Made by a program: the position numbers and the translations under genes
In this document: piece by piece, positions 17,125-25,413 of the stretch
Layout of the letters: each line of letters opens with the position of its first letter
Position numbering within the stretch: position 1 is the first letter of the stretch
NCBI GenBank assembly: GCA_964551015.1
Contig: CAZKBP010000032.1
Coordinates: forward strand, 1 to 64,000
Direction: 5' to 3'
Length of the DNA: 64,000 nucleotides
Source: CAZKBP01 sp964551015
GTDB taxonomy: Bacteria > Bacteroidota > Bacteroidia > Cytophagales > Microscillaceae
Notes under the pieces: generated by a model
Seen by the model: the letters and a program-made list of their open reading frames with translations, nothing else
What the model was told of the DNA's origin: nothing
Databases searched by the model: none

Positions 17125-18012
17125 TTATTCCCATCTTCCCACGATTGCTATGGAAGTGAAGGGGTTTTTGTCATCTCTGGGGTCAATCGCCGTGTTCTCT
17201 TTCACTTCCAATAGAATGGGCGTTCCTTTCTCTTTGATACAGAGGTCGGTATTATTATCATTATCGTCAATGTCGGCTATTTGAAAAGGATGCACACTGA
17301 TGGTGTCCCCGTCTTGCAGCAATTTCACGGTAAATGCATCTAACTCGTTTTCACCCAGTTCTTCCCCATTGGTAGCCCGTACGCCTCCGGCCCACACGGC
17401 TTTGACGACCATTTGGGTTTCTTCCTTGGGGCAATCACAGCCCGTGCCTGTTTCGACATAGGGGTAATCTTCCTTGAAGGTGAAGTATTCCGCGTAGCTC
17501 AAAATGGGCCCTTGTTCCAGGGGAATCACGTCGGCGGTTTGTCCTTTGAAGTTGACACCCGTACGGCTCATCAGGTCGCCTGCTATTTTGACCGAAACGG
17601 GTGGGTTGTCGGGGTGATTGCCATATTCTCCGATGAGTAACACGGTTCTCAGTTCAAATTCTTCACCAGCGGGTGGTAAAGAGGCCGCTTCCACTTCAAA
17701 TACGGTTCCGTCTTTAGAAGTAACCTCAAAATCACTAGCATCTAGGGTAGCGGGGTCAACTTCCAGCGAAAAAACGATGGGCATGCCATCTTTCCCGGGT
17801 GCCTTTCTATACAGTAGTCTCGATCGCTGAGGCAATGCATTGTCTAAGCCAAAAAAAACGGTTAATACTTTAGCCTCTCGAGTTTTGTCTATTTCAGGGA
17901 CGGAATCTGATTCTAAGACTTGAAGTCTACGATTATTGCAAGCGGTATTGACTCCGGCGATGAAAATTAAAATAACGGCCCATTGAGGAAAACGTAAAAA
18001 GAATGTTCTCAT
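17125..18012 (-). CDS. Probable secreted lipoprotein of unknown function
   Basis: These 295 residues begin with a basic, hydrophobic leader and a cysteine at about position 24 (AGVNTAC). The lipobox is weak because the usual Leu at -3 is Asn. The body is beta-rich and contains phrases such as SLEVDPATLDASDFEVTSKDG and PPVSVKIAGDLMSRTGVNFKG, which resemble bacterial Ig-like domains that describe functional derivatives. A C-D-C pair (CDCPKEE, near 205) and a later Cys could form disulphides. I do not recognise a family with confidence. The gene is preceded by a perfect 7-3-7 palindrome at 18050-18066, a likely operator. Confidence 0.75.
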   Translation of the reverse strand: MRTFFLRFPQWAVILIFIAGVNTACNNRRLQVLESDSVPEIDKTREAKVLTVFFGLDNALPQRSRLLYRKAPGKDGMPIVFSLEVDPATLDASDFEVTSKDGTVFEVEAASLPPAGEEFELRTVLLIGEYGNHPDNPPVSVKIAGDLMSRTGVNFKGQTADVIPLEQGPILSYAEYFTFKEDYPYVETGTGCDCPKEETQMVVKAVWAGGVRATNGEELGENELDAFTVKLLQDGDTISVHPFQIADIDDNDNNTDLCIKEKGTPILLEVKENTAIDPRDDKNPFTSIAIVGRWE

Positions 18013-18049
18013 TGATTTATTTTGTTTTTTTTGTTTTCAAAAAAAATAA

Positions 18050-18066
18050 TTGACTACCGTAGTCAA
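18050..18066. promoter_or_regulatory. Perfect palindrome TTGACTA-CCG-TAGTCAA
   Basis: This 7-3-7 dyad lies 38 bp upstream of the lipoprotein gene, within promoter distance. Its half-site TGACT also forms the core of the candidate TetR operators in the efflux operon (54382-54515), so a TetR-family regulator is a reasonable guess for the binding protein. Confidence 0.55.
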
Positions 18067-18298
18067 GCTATTGTACATTAGAAGTATAATAAAACTGTAA
18101 AAAGTGACTGATTCGTATAATTCGCTATTTGTTTTGGTATTTCAAGACGCTTGGTACCATGAGGAGTACCCAATACTCCCCTATGGTTCAACTCCAAAAC
18201 GTCCTTCCTGCTGTTTTATCAATTCAGTTGAGCGACGAATCAAGCGCATGATGCTTGGATTCTAAAAATCCAATTTGGTTCGCCTCTTTTGTGTTAAT

Positions 18299-18524
18299 TT
18301 ATTTTTTGTAAACGGGCTTGTAATTTGTTTTGTCAACGATCATTTTCGCGATCACTTCTTTCATGATTCAGGTACCCCATTTCGCCCATTTTTCGGAATA
18401 TACTTCGGTCTACTTTGCCCTGGGCTTCCCATTCTTTAAGGTAGGGCAATACTTCTGCTTTAAAGAAATCCCTAAGGGATTCTCTAAATAATTCATGTTC
18501 TTCTGAAAAGAATAAAGATTTCAT
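18299..18524 (-). pseudogene. Acyl-CoA dehydrogenase with the middle deleted
   Basis: The first 53 or so codons encode a typical acyl-CoA dehydrogenase N-terminus (SEEHELFRESLRDFFKAEVLP, then DRSIFRKMGEMGYL). The family then continues for over 300 residues. Here the sequence jumps, in another reading frame, to IMKEVIAKMIVDKTNYKPVYKK and a stop at 18299. That is the family's C-terminal end (compare the usual EIMKEII). Everything in between, including FAD- and acyl-CoA-binding regions and the catalytic base, is missing. The N-terminal frame itself runs to a stop at 18333. It is flanked by intact genes on the same strand. No function is expected. Confidence 0.88.
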
Positions 18525-18637
18525 GGTAACTTATTTGTCTTACTGTTTATATCTTCAAGTTGCCGTTTAATCAAATTTTTTCCCAAATAGCGGGCTATTC
18601 ATAATTTGCGATACGATCAAAAAGTACTTTCGCTAGA

Positions 18638-20476
18638 TCATTTTGCGAATTCTTTCTTTTTCTTTCGCCTTCTTACCAACCAGACAATAAGCAACCCAAT
18701 TCCCAGGGCGAAACCAATCAGGTAGGGCAGGAAGCGCATAATCAAGGCGGTTCTAGACTTTTTAATCACTTCGCTAACGGCAGAGTAGCCCTCGGGCATT
18801 TGGATCACGCCCACTTCTTTGGCGTATCTTTCATAAGCAGATAACATTTTTTGGAATTGCTTGGCCTCTGATTTTGCCAGGTCATTTGTTTCCGTGGGGT
18901 CTGTCATCAGATTGTATAGATGCCATTCCGTATCGCCGAGCGGGATATTGTTCTTGACGATTTTATAACCATCTAAGAAATAAGCAGAACTATTAGCCGC
19001 TTCCAAGCCCACGCCTTCGCCTTGGGCGTACACCGGAACTTGGGTATCCTTGATATGCGGCAGGAGGCTTTTGCCCGTAATGGGGGCGTAGCCTTCATTG
19101 GCGGAGCTAGAGATTCCCACCAAATCATAGATGGTAGGGGCAATATCTGTAAAAAAGCAAAACTCATTCGAGCGAACCTTTTGGGGAAGGTTTGCGCCGC
19201 TGATGATTAATGGCACCCGAAGCCCTCCTTCGCCCGTGTAGTACTTAAAATAGTCAAAAGGCGAAGCCAGAGCCGTGGCAAACCCAGGCCCGATTGCCCC
19301 ATAGTAATCTTCTGCTCCATTTTTTTGATAATCACGCTGATATCCCAGCCCCAGCGCTTTTATCAGATACATATTTGCGTGATAATCGGCGCCATCGGGG
19401 CCATTGTCGGAAGTGACGATAAAAATGGTATTTTCAAATAAGCCCTCTTTTTTCAGGTACGCCATGTAGCGTCCGATGTGATAATCCATGGCCTCCAGCA
19501 TGCCCGCCAAAAATGCCATGTCAATCGTGTAAGTGTTTTGCTCCTCTTCGGATAACGTTTCCCATTTTCTTAAGGGAGTGAAAGTTTCTCCCAACTGGGC
19601 ATTTTCGGGGAGGATTCCGAGAGCTTTTGCTTTTTCAAACCGTTTTTCTCTTAGCTGATCCCAGCCTTGCTTGTAGGTATCCAAGTAATGATCGACAAAT
19701 TCCTTGGGAGCCTGCAGGGGCGCATGAATGGCCTGAAAGGCGATGTAGGAGAAGAAAGGATTGTCTTTGTTGGGGTCTTCCTGATGAAAAGAGATGATTT
19801 TGTCTATGTAGGTTTTGGAAGAATAAAAATCATCCGGTAAGTCAACTATTTTTCCGTCTTGGTGCCATTTTGCGGTGGTTTTCACGGGCAGATATCCCCT
19901 TTCTTTATAATTATCTGCGCCGGAGCCATCGAGCACAAAGGAGCGATCAAACCCTCTTTGGTTGGGTAATGTGCTTGGGGTATGTCCTAAATGCCACTTT
20001 CCGGTGGTATAGGTATTATAATCGGCCTCTTTTAAGCGGGTAGCGATGGTTTGGACTTTATCATTCAGGATTCCAGCATATCCGGGCTTGTCTTGGAAGC
20101 CGGGAGGTAACATTACGGGCAAATTGGCCACACCCGTCAAATGGCTGTCCGTACCGGTCAGCAACATGGCTCGGGAAGGGGCACAGACCGGGGAGGCGTG
20201 AAAGTTGGTAAACATCATCCCATTCTGAGCCAATTGGTCAAGGTTGGGGGTGTTGGCCTCGCCGCCAAAGGCACCAAAATCCATTAGCCCCGAGTCATCC
20301 ACCAAGATCAAAACAATATTGGGCTTCGCTGGCGCGGCTTCGGTTTGGGTAGAGTCGGACTCAATGTCCAAAGAGTCCGTTTGAGCGTAGGCAGAACTCA
20401 TGTAACTAATGACTAGCAAGACATACGGAACATAGTATTTTAGAAACCTCATGCTTGTCTTTTTTGATGTCATCAT
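18638..20476 (-). CDS. Type I formylglycine sulfatase with C-terminal membrane anchor
   Basis: This 612-residue sulfatase hydrolyses sulfate esters. A signal peptide ends near residue 31 (SSAYAQ). Metal ligands appear in LILVDDSG (D60, D61). The modification motif C-A-P-S-R (98-102) is present, whose Cys becomes formylglycine. GKWHLGH and FIVTSDNGPDG complete the active-site set. The end is unusual: a TM helix (LPYLIGFALGIGLLIVWLV) with a basic tail, so the enzyme is probably tethered to the inner membrane with its catalytic domain in the periplasm. An acyltransferase-like gene lies 25 bp upstream and a close paralog beyond it. No sulfatase-maturase gene is in this window. Substrate is unknown. 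Confidence 0.95.
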   Translation of the reverse strand: MMTSKKTSMRFLKYYVPYVLLVISYMSSAYAQTDSLDIESDSTQTEAAPAKPNIVLILVDDSGLMDFGAFGGEANTPNLDQLAQNGMMFTNFHASPVCAPSRAMLLTGTDSHLTGVANLPVMLPPGFQDKPGYAGILNDKVQTIATRLKEADYNTYTTGKWHLGHTPSTLPNQRGFDRSFVLDGSGADNYKERGYLPVKTTAKWHQDGKIVDLPDDFYSSKTYIDKIISFHQEDPNKDNPFFSYIAFQAIHAPLQAPKEFVDHYLDTYKQGWDQLREKRFEKAKALGILPENAQLGETFTPLRKWETLSEEEQNTYTIDMAFLAGMLEAMDYHIGRYMAYLKKEGLFENTIFIVTSDNGPDGADYHANMYLIKALGLGYQRDYQKNGAEDYYGAIGPGFATALASPFDYFKYYTGEGGLRVPLIISGANLPQKVRSNEFCFFTDIAPTIYDLVGISSSANEGYAPITGKSLLPHIKDTQVPVYAQGEGVGLEAANSSAYFLDGYKIVKNNIPLGDTEWHLYNLMTDPTETNDLAKSEAKQFQKMLSAYERYAKEVGVIQMPEGYSAVSEVIKKSRTALIMRFLPYLIGFALGIGLLIVWLVRRRKKKKEFAK

Positions 20477-20501
20477 TTTCTAAATGTCTTTTCCTTGAGG
20501 T

Positions 20502-21842
20502 TTATTGATAGTTTTTTAAAAGCTGGAATACTTCTTTGGATGCCTTTTCATAAGCTTTGATCATCAACTCTTTATCAACCAATTTGGGATCGGTATGGAG
20601 GTAAAGCTGAACTTCTCCATTATAGTTTGACCAAGCAAACTTGGTTCTTTCGTAAGGCGAGAGGGGTACGCGCAAGTGATGAGCAATTACTTGAGCCGAG
20701 TCAATGGTCAGTGCCTCATCGGCCAAGGGGAAATAATTCGATATATAATCAGTGATTGAGCTTTCGATCAAGGTAGATTCAAGCCAAGGAACTTGTCTCA
20801 GAATTTTCCAGTTTCTGCCCGTAGTTTCGTAAGAACTGGCCGCAGGAGAGATATTGGTAACTCTTTGATGCATTTCTTCTATGTTTTCTAGGGGAAATAC
20901 AAGGGGGAACAGCTTGATGGCCCGGTTATTCCCTTCGTCGGTTTCAAGTGAGCTGGTTCTGAGGCTCAAGGGTGTTAATACGGGTCGGAGATAGTCAGTA
21001 TTTTCATCGTTAATATCCAAATGATAATGGGTGATGGCTCTCGTGGCGATAAAAGAAAAGATATCACTCATGGACAAATTTGCCTTTTTTCCCAATTCCC
21101 TCAGCACTTTATCTTTGAAGGGTAGTATAATTTTTTTGACTTCATAGCCTGATTCCGTAAATCCTTTCTCTCGCTTGGGGTCGAAAATATGATCTAATGC
21201 TTGCTTAACAATGTACGAGCCTTCACTCGTTTTTTTGCCTTGGGAATCAATTTGATAACCGAATTGAGTGCGTTCCCCTTTTACTTCGAATAAATGTTTG
21301 GCTTGCTTATTGAACATCCCCTCAAAATCAGAAACCACGTGATGCCAGACAAACAGAAATTGACGACGATCTGCGGTTATATAAGCCCGAAATAAGGGTA
21401 GTCCTTCTCCTAGTTCATAAGCTTGTGAGACATCATAATCCGCTTGTATTCTAACTTCCTCTAAATTTTCGGTAGCATCGAGTACACGAAAGTTTTGATT
21501 CCAGTCGGGTTCTGCTTTTTGCCAATAAGGCAATCCGTCTACGACCACCACGTTTCGGTGGAACATTCGGTATTCGTCTACCAGTTTTTTCAATCTTTTC
21601 AAGACGGTAGCTTCATCCAATTCTCGATCAAACGAATAAAGCACCACACAAGACATGAAGCGGTTGGTGGGCTTTTGCATGAGCCAAAAGATAGAATCTC
21701 CATCTGCTACGGTTTCCAACTCTTCCGGTAACTGTGAAAATCTCCATTGACGATAAGCGATGAAGGATAAGACAATTACCGCCAGACTTACAAAAAAGAT
21801 GGCTATTACTTTCAGTACTTTTCTTAGAGTTTTTTTCATCAT
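20502..21842 (-). CDS. Membrane-anchored HHxxxD acyltransferase (condensation/WS-DGAT superfamily-like)
   Basis: These 446 residues start with one TM anchor (VIAIFFVSLAVIVLSFIAY, about 12-30). An N-terminal segment typical of CoA-dependent acyltransferase folds follows (RFMSCVVLYSFDRELDEATV). The catalytic HHxxxD appears in WHHVVSDFEG (H167, H168, D172). The C-terminal half (SMSDIFSFIATRAITHYH, then VLTPLSLRTSS) matches the second chloramphenicol-acetyltransferase-like lobe. Such proteins acylate alcohols or amines using acyl-CoA. The usual Gly after D is Phe here, so it differs from the WS/DGAT at 2182. It lies 25 bp upstream of one sulfatase and 256 bp downstream of the other. The acyl donor and acceptor are unknown. 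Confidence 0.8.
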   Translation of the reverse strand: MMKKTLRKVLKVIAIFFVSLAVIVLSFIAYRQWRFSQLPEELETVADGDSIFWLMQKPTNRFMSCVVLYSFDRELDEATVLKRLKKLVDEYRMFHRNVVVVDGLPYWQKAEPDWNQNFRVLDATENLEEVRIQADYDVSQAYELGEGLPLFRAYITADRRQFLFVWHHVVSDFEGMFNKQAKHLFEVKGERTQFGYQIDSQGKKTSEGSYIVKQALDHIFDPKREKGFTESGYEVKKIILPFKDKVLRELGKKANLSMSDIFSFIATRAITHYHLDINDENTDYLRPVLTPLSLRTSSLETDEGNNRAIKLFPLVFPLENIEEMHQRVTNISPAASSYETTGRNWKILRQVPWLESTLIESSITDYISNYFPLADEALTIDSAQVIAHHLRVPLSPYERTKFAWSNYNGEVQLYLHTDPKLVDKELMIKAYEKASKEVFQLLKNYQ

Positions 21843-21997
21843 TGTTAATTTATGGTAGCAACCAACTTAGAATTAAGCAAATAAATATAATGATATAAAG
21901 CCCATCAACAAAAAACGAATAAAGCGATGGCTCCTCAATTGTAAGTCTGCCCCCCCTCGGGTGCTCTATAAGTAGTGTCTAGGAGGAAGGTAAAGGG

Positions 21998-22033
21998 TTC
22001 AGGTAGTCAGCTATAATTTTCTGACCACCTGAA
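21998..22033. promoter_or_regulatory. 13-bp inverted repeat between sulfatase and acyltransferase genes
   Basis: ttcaggtagtcag (21998-22010) pairs with ctgaccacctgaa (22021-22033), 12 of 13 positions, around a 10-nt loop. It sits between the stop of the upstream sulfatase and the acyltransferase gene. No T-run follows on the minus strand, so termination would be weak; a processing or attenuation role is possible. Confidence 0.5.
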
Positions 22034-22098
22034 TTTTATTCTCTACATCGCAAGGAGTAATTCCTATGATGTAAATTTGATTAGTTACTGAATCCCCG

Positions 22099-23934
22099 CT
22101 AAGAGTGAACTGAGTTCTTTTTCTTTCGGCTTCTCACCCTTCTCACAATCCAAACGATCAGGAGCACGACCACCAGCACGATAGCCGCAATGTAAGGCGA
22201 GAATTTCCAGAGCAATGCTCTCGTAGATTTTTTCAAAACTTCCCCAGAGGCAGAGTATCCTTTGGGCATTTCAAGCACGCCGACTTCTTTGGCATACTTC
22301 TCGTATTCGGCCAACATTTTCTCGAATAGCTCGGGATTAGATTTTGCCAAGTCATTTCGCTCCATAGGATCCTCCACGAGATTGTACAGATGCCATTCCA
22401 TATCTCCCAGAGGGATGTTGTTTTTGACGATTTTGTAGCCATCTAAGAAATAAGCGGAGCTACTTGCAGCTTCTAGTCCTACGCCTTCACCTTTAGCATA
22501 TACCGGAACTTGGGTATCCTTGATATGTGGCAGGAGGCTTTTGCCCGTAATTGGGGCATAGCCCTCATTGGCGGAAGTAGAGATTCCTACCAAATCATAG
22601 ATGGTAGGCGCAATATCGGTGAAGAAACAAAACTCATTCGTGCGAGTACCTTGGGGGAGGTTAGGTCCGTAGATAATGAGGGGAACACGAAGTCCTCCTT
22701 CGCCTGTGTAGTATTTAAAATAGTCAAAAGGAGAGGCCAGTGCCGTGGCAAACTCCGGCTCAAGGGAACCAAAATAGTCTTCTTCTGGCTTATTTTTGTA
22801 ATCAGTGTGATATCCCAATCCCACGGCATTCATCAGATATAGATTGGGGAGAAATTCACCTCCATCGGGGCCATTGTCGGCAGTGACGATAAAAATAGTA
22901 TTTTCAAACAATCCTTTTTTCTTCAGGTACTCTACATAGCGCCCCACGTGATAATCCATGGCTTCCAGCATTCCTGCGGTAACGGCCATCGCCATCGCAC
23001 GGGAATCTTTTTCTTCCTCAGATAGCTCTTCCCATTTTTTCAAGGTGGTAAATCTCTCTCCTAGCTCGGCACTCGCGGGGAGGATGCCCATTTCCTTTGC
23101 CTTTTCAAATCGTCTCTTTCTGAGTGGGTCCCAACCGCCCTTGTAAGTATCCACGTAATGGTCAACAAATTCTTTGGGAGCCTGAATTGGCGCGTGAATG
23201 GCCTGAAAAGCGATGTAGGAGAAAAAAGGATTATCTTTATTGGATTCTTCTTCGTGAAAAGAGATCGTTTTGTCTACATAAGTTTTAGAAGAGTAGAAAT
23301 CCTCGGGTAGCTCTGTTTCTTCCCCATCAGCATACCAGTGGGCTACGGTTTTCATAGGCAAATAGCCTCTGGCCTCGTAGTTATTAGCACCTGAACTTCC
23401 TAAAATAAAAGAGCGGTCAAATCCTCTTTTAGTGGGCAAGGTCTTCTCATCGTGCCCCAAGTGCCATTTTCCGGTGGCATAAGTATTATAATCCAACTCT
23501 TTCAAGCGCGTGGCGATGGTTTGTACCTTATCGTTTAACACCCCACCGTAGCCGGGTTTGCCTTGATACTCCTCGGGTAGCATTTCTGGCAAGTTGGCTA
23601 CTCCCGTCAAATGACTATCCGAGCCCGTTAATAACATTGCTCGGGAGGGAGAACAAACTGGGGAGGCGTGCATATTGGTAAACATCATACCTGCTCCTGC
23701 CAATTGGTCAATGTTTGGCGTTTTGGCCTCTCCACCCATAACGCCAAAGTCCGTCAGCCCAGAGTCATCTACTAAAATCAGAACGATATTGGGCTTAGCC
23801 ACTACAGAATCAATTTGCGTAGAATCGGACTGAACCGCCAAAGAGTCAGTTTGCGCGTAAGTAGCGTTAAAAAGAGTAATCGTAAGGAAGAAGAATAAAA
23901 CGTGTTTTTCTAGAAACTTCATTAGAGTGATCAT
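22099..23934 (-). CDS. Type I formylglycine sulfatase, paralog with C-terminal membrane anchor
   Basis: With the start at MITLMKFLEK the protein has 611 residues and a proper signal peptide ending ATYAQ, matching its 612-residue paralog downstream. The 30 codons further upstream are Arg/Trp-rich and unlikely to be translated. Metal ligands lie in LILVDDSG (D56, D57) and the formylglycine motif is C-S-P-S-R (94-98). The same GKWHLGH and TADNGPDGG motifs, and the same C-terminal TM with a basic tail (IVWIVRRVRSRKKK), are present. The two sulfatases resemble each other along their entire length, so one is a tandem-type duplicate now separated by the acyltransferase gene. Differences near the active site (A/S in the motif, local loops) may mean different substrates. 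Confidence 0.94.
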   Translation of the reverse strand: MITLMKFLEKHVLFFFLTITLFNATYAQTDSLAVQSDSTQIDSVVAKPNIVLILVDDSGLTDFGVMGGEAKTPNIDQLAGAGMMFTNMHASPVCSPSRAMLLTGSDSHLTGVANLPEMLPEEYQGKPGYGGVLNDKVQTIATRLKELDYNTYATGKWHLGHDEKTLPTKRGFDRSFILGSSGANNYEARGYLPMKTVAHWYADGEETELPEDFYSSKTYVDKTISFHEEESNKDNPFFSYIAFQAIHAPIQAPKEFVDHYVDTYKGGWDPLRKRRFEKAKEMGILPASAELGERFTTLKKWEELSEEEKDSRAMAMAVTAGMLEAMDYHVGRYVEYLKKKGLFENTIFIVTADNGPDGGEFLPNLYLMNAVGLGYHTDYKNKPEEDYFGSLEPEFATALASPFDYFKYYTGEGGLRVPLIIYGPNLPQGTRTNEFCFFTDIAPTIYDLVGISTSANEGYAPITGKSLLPHIKDTQVPVYAKGEGVGLEAASSSAYFLDGYKIVKNNIPLGDMEWHLYNLVEDPMERNDLAKSNPELFEKMLAEYEKYAKEVGVLEMPKGYSASGEVLKKSTRALLWKFSPYIAAIVLVVVLLIVWIVRRVRSRKKKNSVHS

Positions 23935-24058
23935 TTTTAGATAAAATAGTAATGGGTGCTGTAAGTAATGCTTTAATCGCCAGCAAGTGGTTCGTGTAGG
24001 CACGCGCCACGGGGATAGACTCAAAAAGCATTACTTGTGTAGCACTACCAAAATATGA

Positions 24059-24916
24059 TTACTGTTTTTTAGATATGAATTCCAAGATCAGTTGCGAGGT
24101 TTCGTGGCCAGAGTTTTGGTTCTGCCCCGTTACAAAGCGTTTTTCCTCGTCGGTCACCGTGACGGTGGCTAAAAAGTCAAGCCATTTGTGAGAAGCTACG
24201 TAATTAGCACCTGCTTTTTTTAATTCATCCTCAGGGTGCTTGGGCGTGAATTTGATGCCAAATACATCCAGTTGTCTCTGCGTTACGCCCGTCATGGTTC
24301 GGCCTTTAATCAAGTGTTCGCCATTTTTGTCTTTGGCCTCGGTAAAGGCTAAGGCGCCGTGGCATACACTTCCGTAAATAACGTCTGAATTGTAATAGCC
24401 TTCGCTGACTTTTTGAGCAAGGAGTTCGGACTGTGCCAGATCGTAAGAGGCTCCCCAACCGCCAGCAAAAAATACCACATCGTATTCTTTAAAATCAACA
24501 TCTTTGAGAGGAATGGAATTTTTCACTTTGGCTTGGAAAGTTTCATCTTTCAAAAAGCGTTTATCCGAGTCGTCTTTTATAAAATATAAGAATGAGTTCG
24601 GGTCAATGGGAATTTCTCCGCCTTGGATACTGGCTACATCCACTTGCATACCTGCATCCAAAAATTCATAGTAGGGAATAGTCATTTCGGAACCAAATAC
24701 ACCGGTGGGAGCACCCGTGGATTCTCCGGGCTTGTTCAACATGCCGTGGCTAGTGGTTACAACCAGTGCCTTTTTGCCTTTTAGATTGTACTTTTTCCCG
24801 TTATAATCAGGATGAAGTCCTCCTGCTTTGAGGATGGCAGGTAGAAGCGCCGCGGTGGCTCCTCCCAATACTGCAACTGAGGACAAACCGTAAGTTAATG
24901 CTTTTTTGAAGTTCAT
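24059..24916 (-). CDS. DJ-1/PfpI (class I glutamine-amidotransferase-like) protein with membrane anchor
   Basis: These 285 residues begin with a hydrophobic N-terminal segment (LSSVAVLGGATAALLPAIL), an anchor or signal. The DJ-1/PfpI domain follows: GKKALVVTTSH, STGAPTGVFGSEMTIPYYEF, VDVASIQGGEIPIDPNS, DVVFFAGGWG, and the nucleophile elbow YGSVCHGA with its reactive cysteine near residue 185. The layout is closest to Hsp31-type glyoxalase/deglycase-like proteins. Those detoxify methylglyoxal or act as chaperones; the activity is not provable from sequence. It lies 34 bp upstream of the 5' codons beyond the second sulfatase and may be co-transcribed with it. A short region of imperfect 40-bp duplicates precedes its start. 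Confidence 0.88.
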   Translation of the reverse strand: MNFKKALTYGLSSVAVLGGATAALLPAILKAGGLHPDYNGKKYNLKGKKALVVTTSHGMLNKPGESTGAPTGVFGSEMTIPYYEFLDAGMQVDVASIQGGEIPIDPNSFLYFIKDDSDKRFLKDETFQAKVKNSIPLKDVDFKEYDVVFFAGGWGASYDLAQSELLAQKVSEGYYNSDVIYGSVCHGALAFTEAKDKNGEHLIKGRTMTGVTQRQLDVFGIKFTPKHPEDELKKAGANYVASHKWLDFLATVTVTDEEKRFVTGQNQNSGHETSQLILEFISKKQ

Positions 24917-25190
24917 GATGTTTTAAAATTTTAGAAAGAATTGTCTAAATGTGTTAATTTGATTGCGAAAATTTCCAATCTCTGGTTCTGATAAAGCAAA
25001 TTTCTGAGAGGGTAATACCCAAGCGAACACTAAACTGGCCACAGCAAGGCTGTTGTTGCTGGAAAAATTGGCAAAATCAGGTTCCGAAAATGAAAATTTG
25101 CACGCCAAAGATAAACTTAAAAAAAACTCAAAATTCAAAATTAATCGTTTGATAATTTAATTTTTTTTCCGTAACAGTGTGATCTATTGA

Positions 25191-25378
25191 TTAGACCGCC
25201 ACGGCCTCGAATTCCTTTACGACATCGGCTGCAGATGCTATGGATTTGATATTATCCACGCCTTTTCCAGCTTGCCAAAACTGGACATTGTCATCAAAAG
25301 CAGTTTTGGAGTAATTCTTTAAGCCTTTGCAGCAAGAAAGACAAGCACTTTATTAATAGTATTCTTTTCTTTGTTCAT
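25191..25378 (-). pseudogene. Gutted NMO-type flavin oxidoreductase, copy A
   Basis: The frame ending at 25191 reads LSCCKGLKNYSKTAFDDN, then VQFWQAGKGVDNIKSIASAA and VVKEFEAVAV. This matches the C-terminal end of nitronate-monooxygenase-type flavin oxidoreductases (W-x-A-G-Q/K-G-V-x-x-I). Only about 50 C-terminal codons remain. They are preceded directly by an ATG at 25378 that opens a different frame (MNKEKNTINK), probably the old 5' end. About 250-300 codons with the FMN-binding core are absent. A second remnant of the same family lies at 28520-28828. Identification is from the motif spacing. Confidence 0.65.
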
Positions 25379-25413
25379 AATTATGAATAGATGTATAGCA
25401 CGACTAACCCTAT

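Noticed and set aside
24923..25138. 71-codon frame upstream of the DJ-1/PfpI gene
   Set aside because: It contains two imperfect copies of a 40-bp sequence (KFSFSEPDF / KFALSEPEI) and has no signal, domain or known family; more likely duplicated non-coding DNA.
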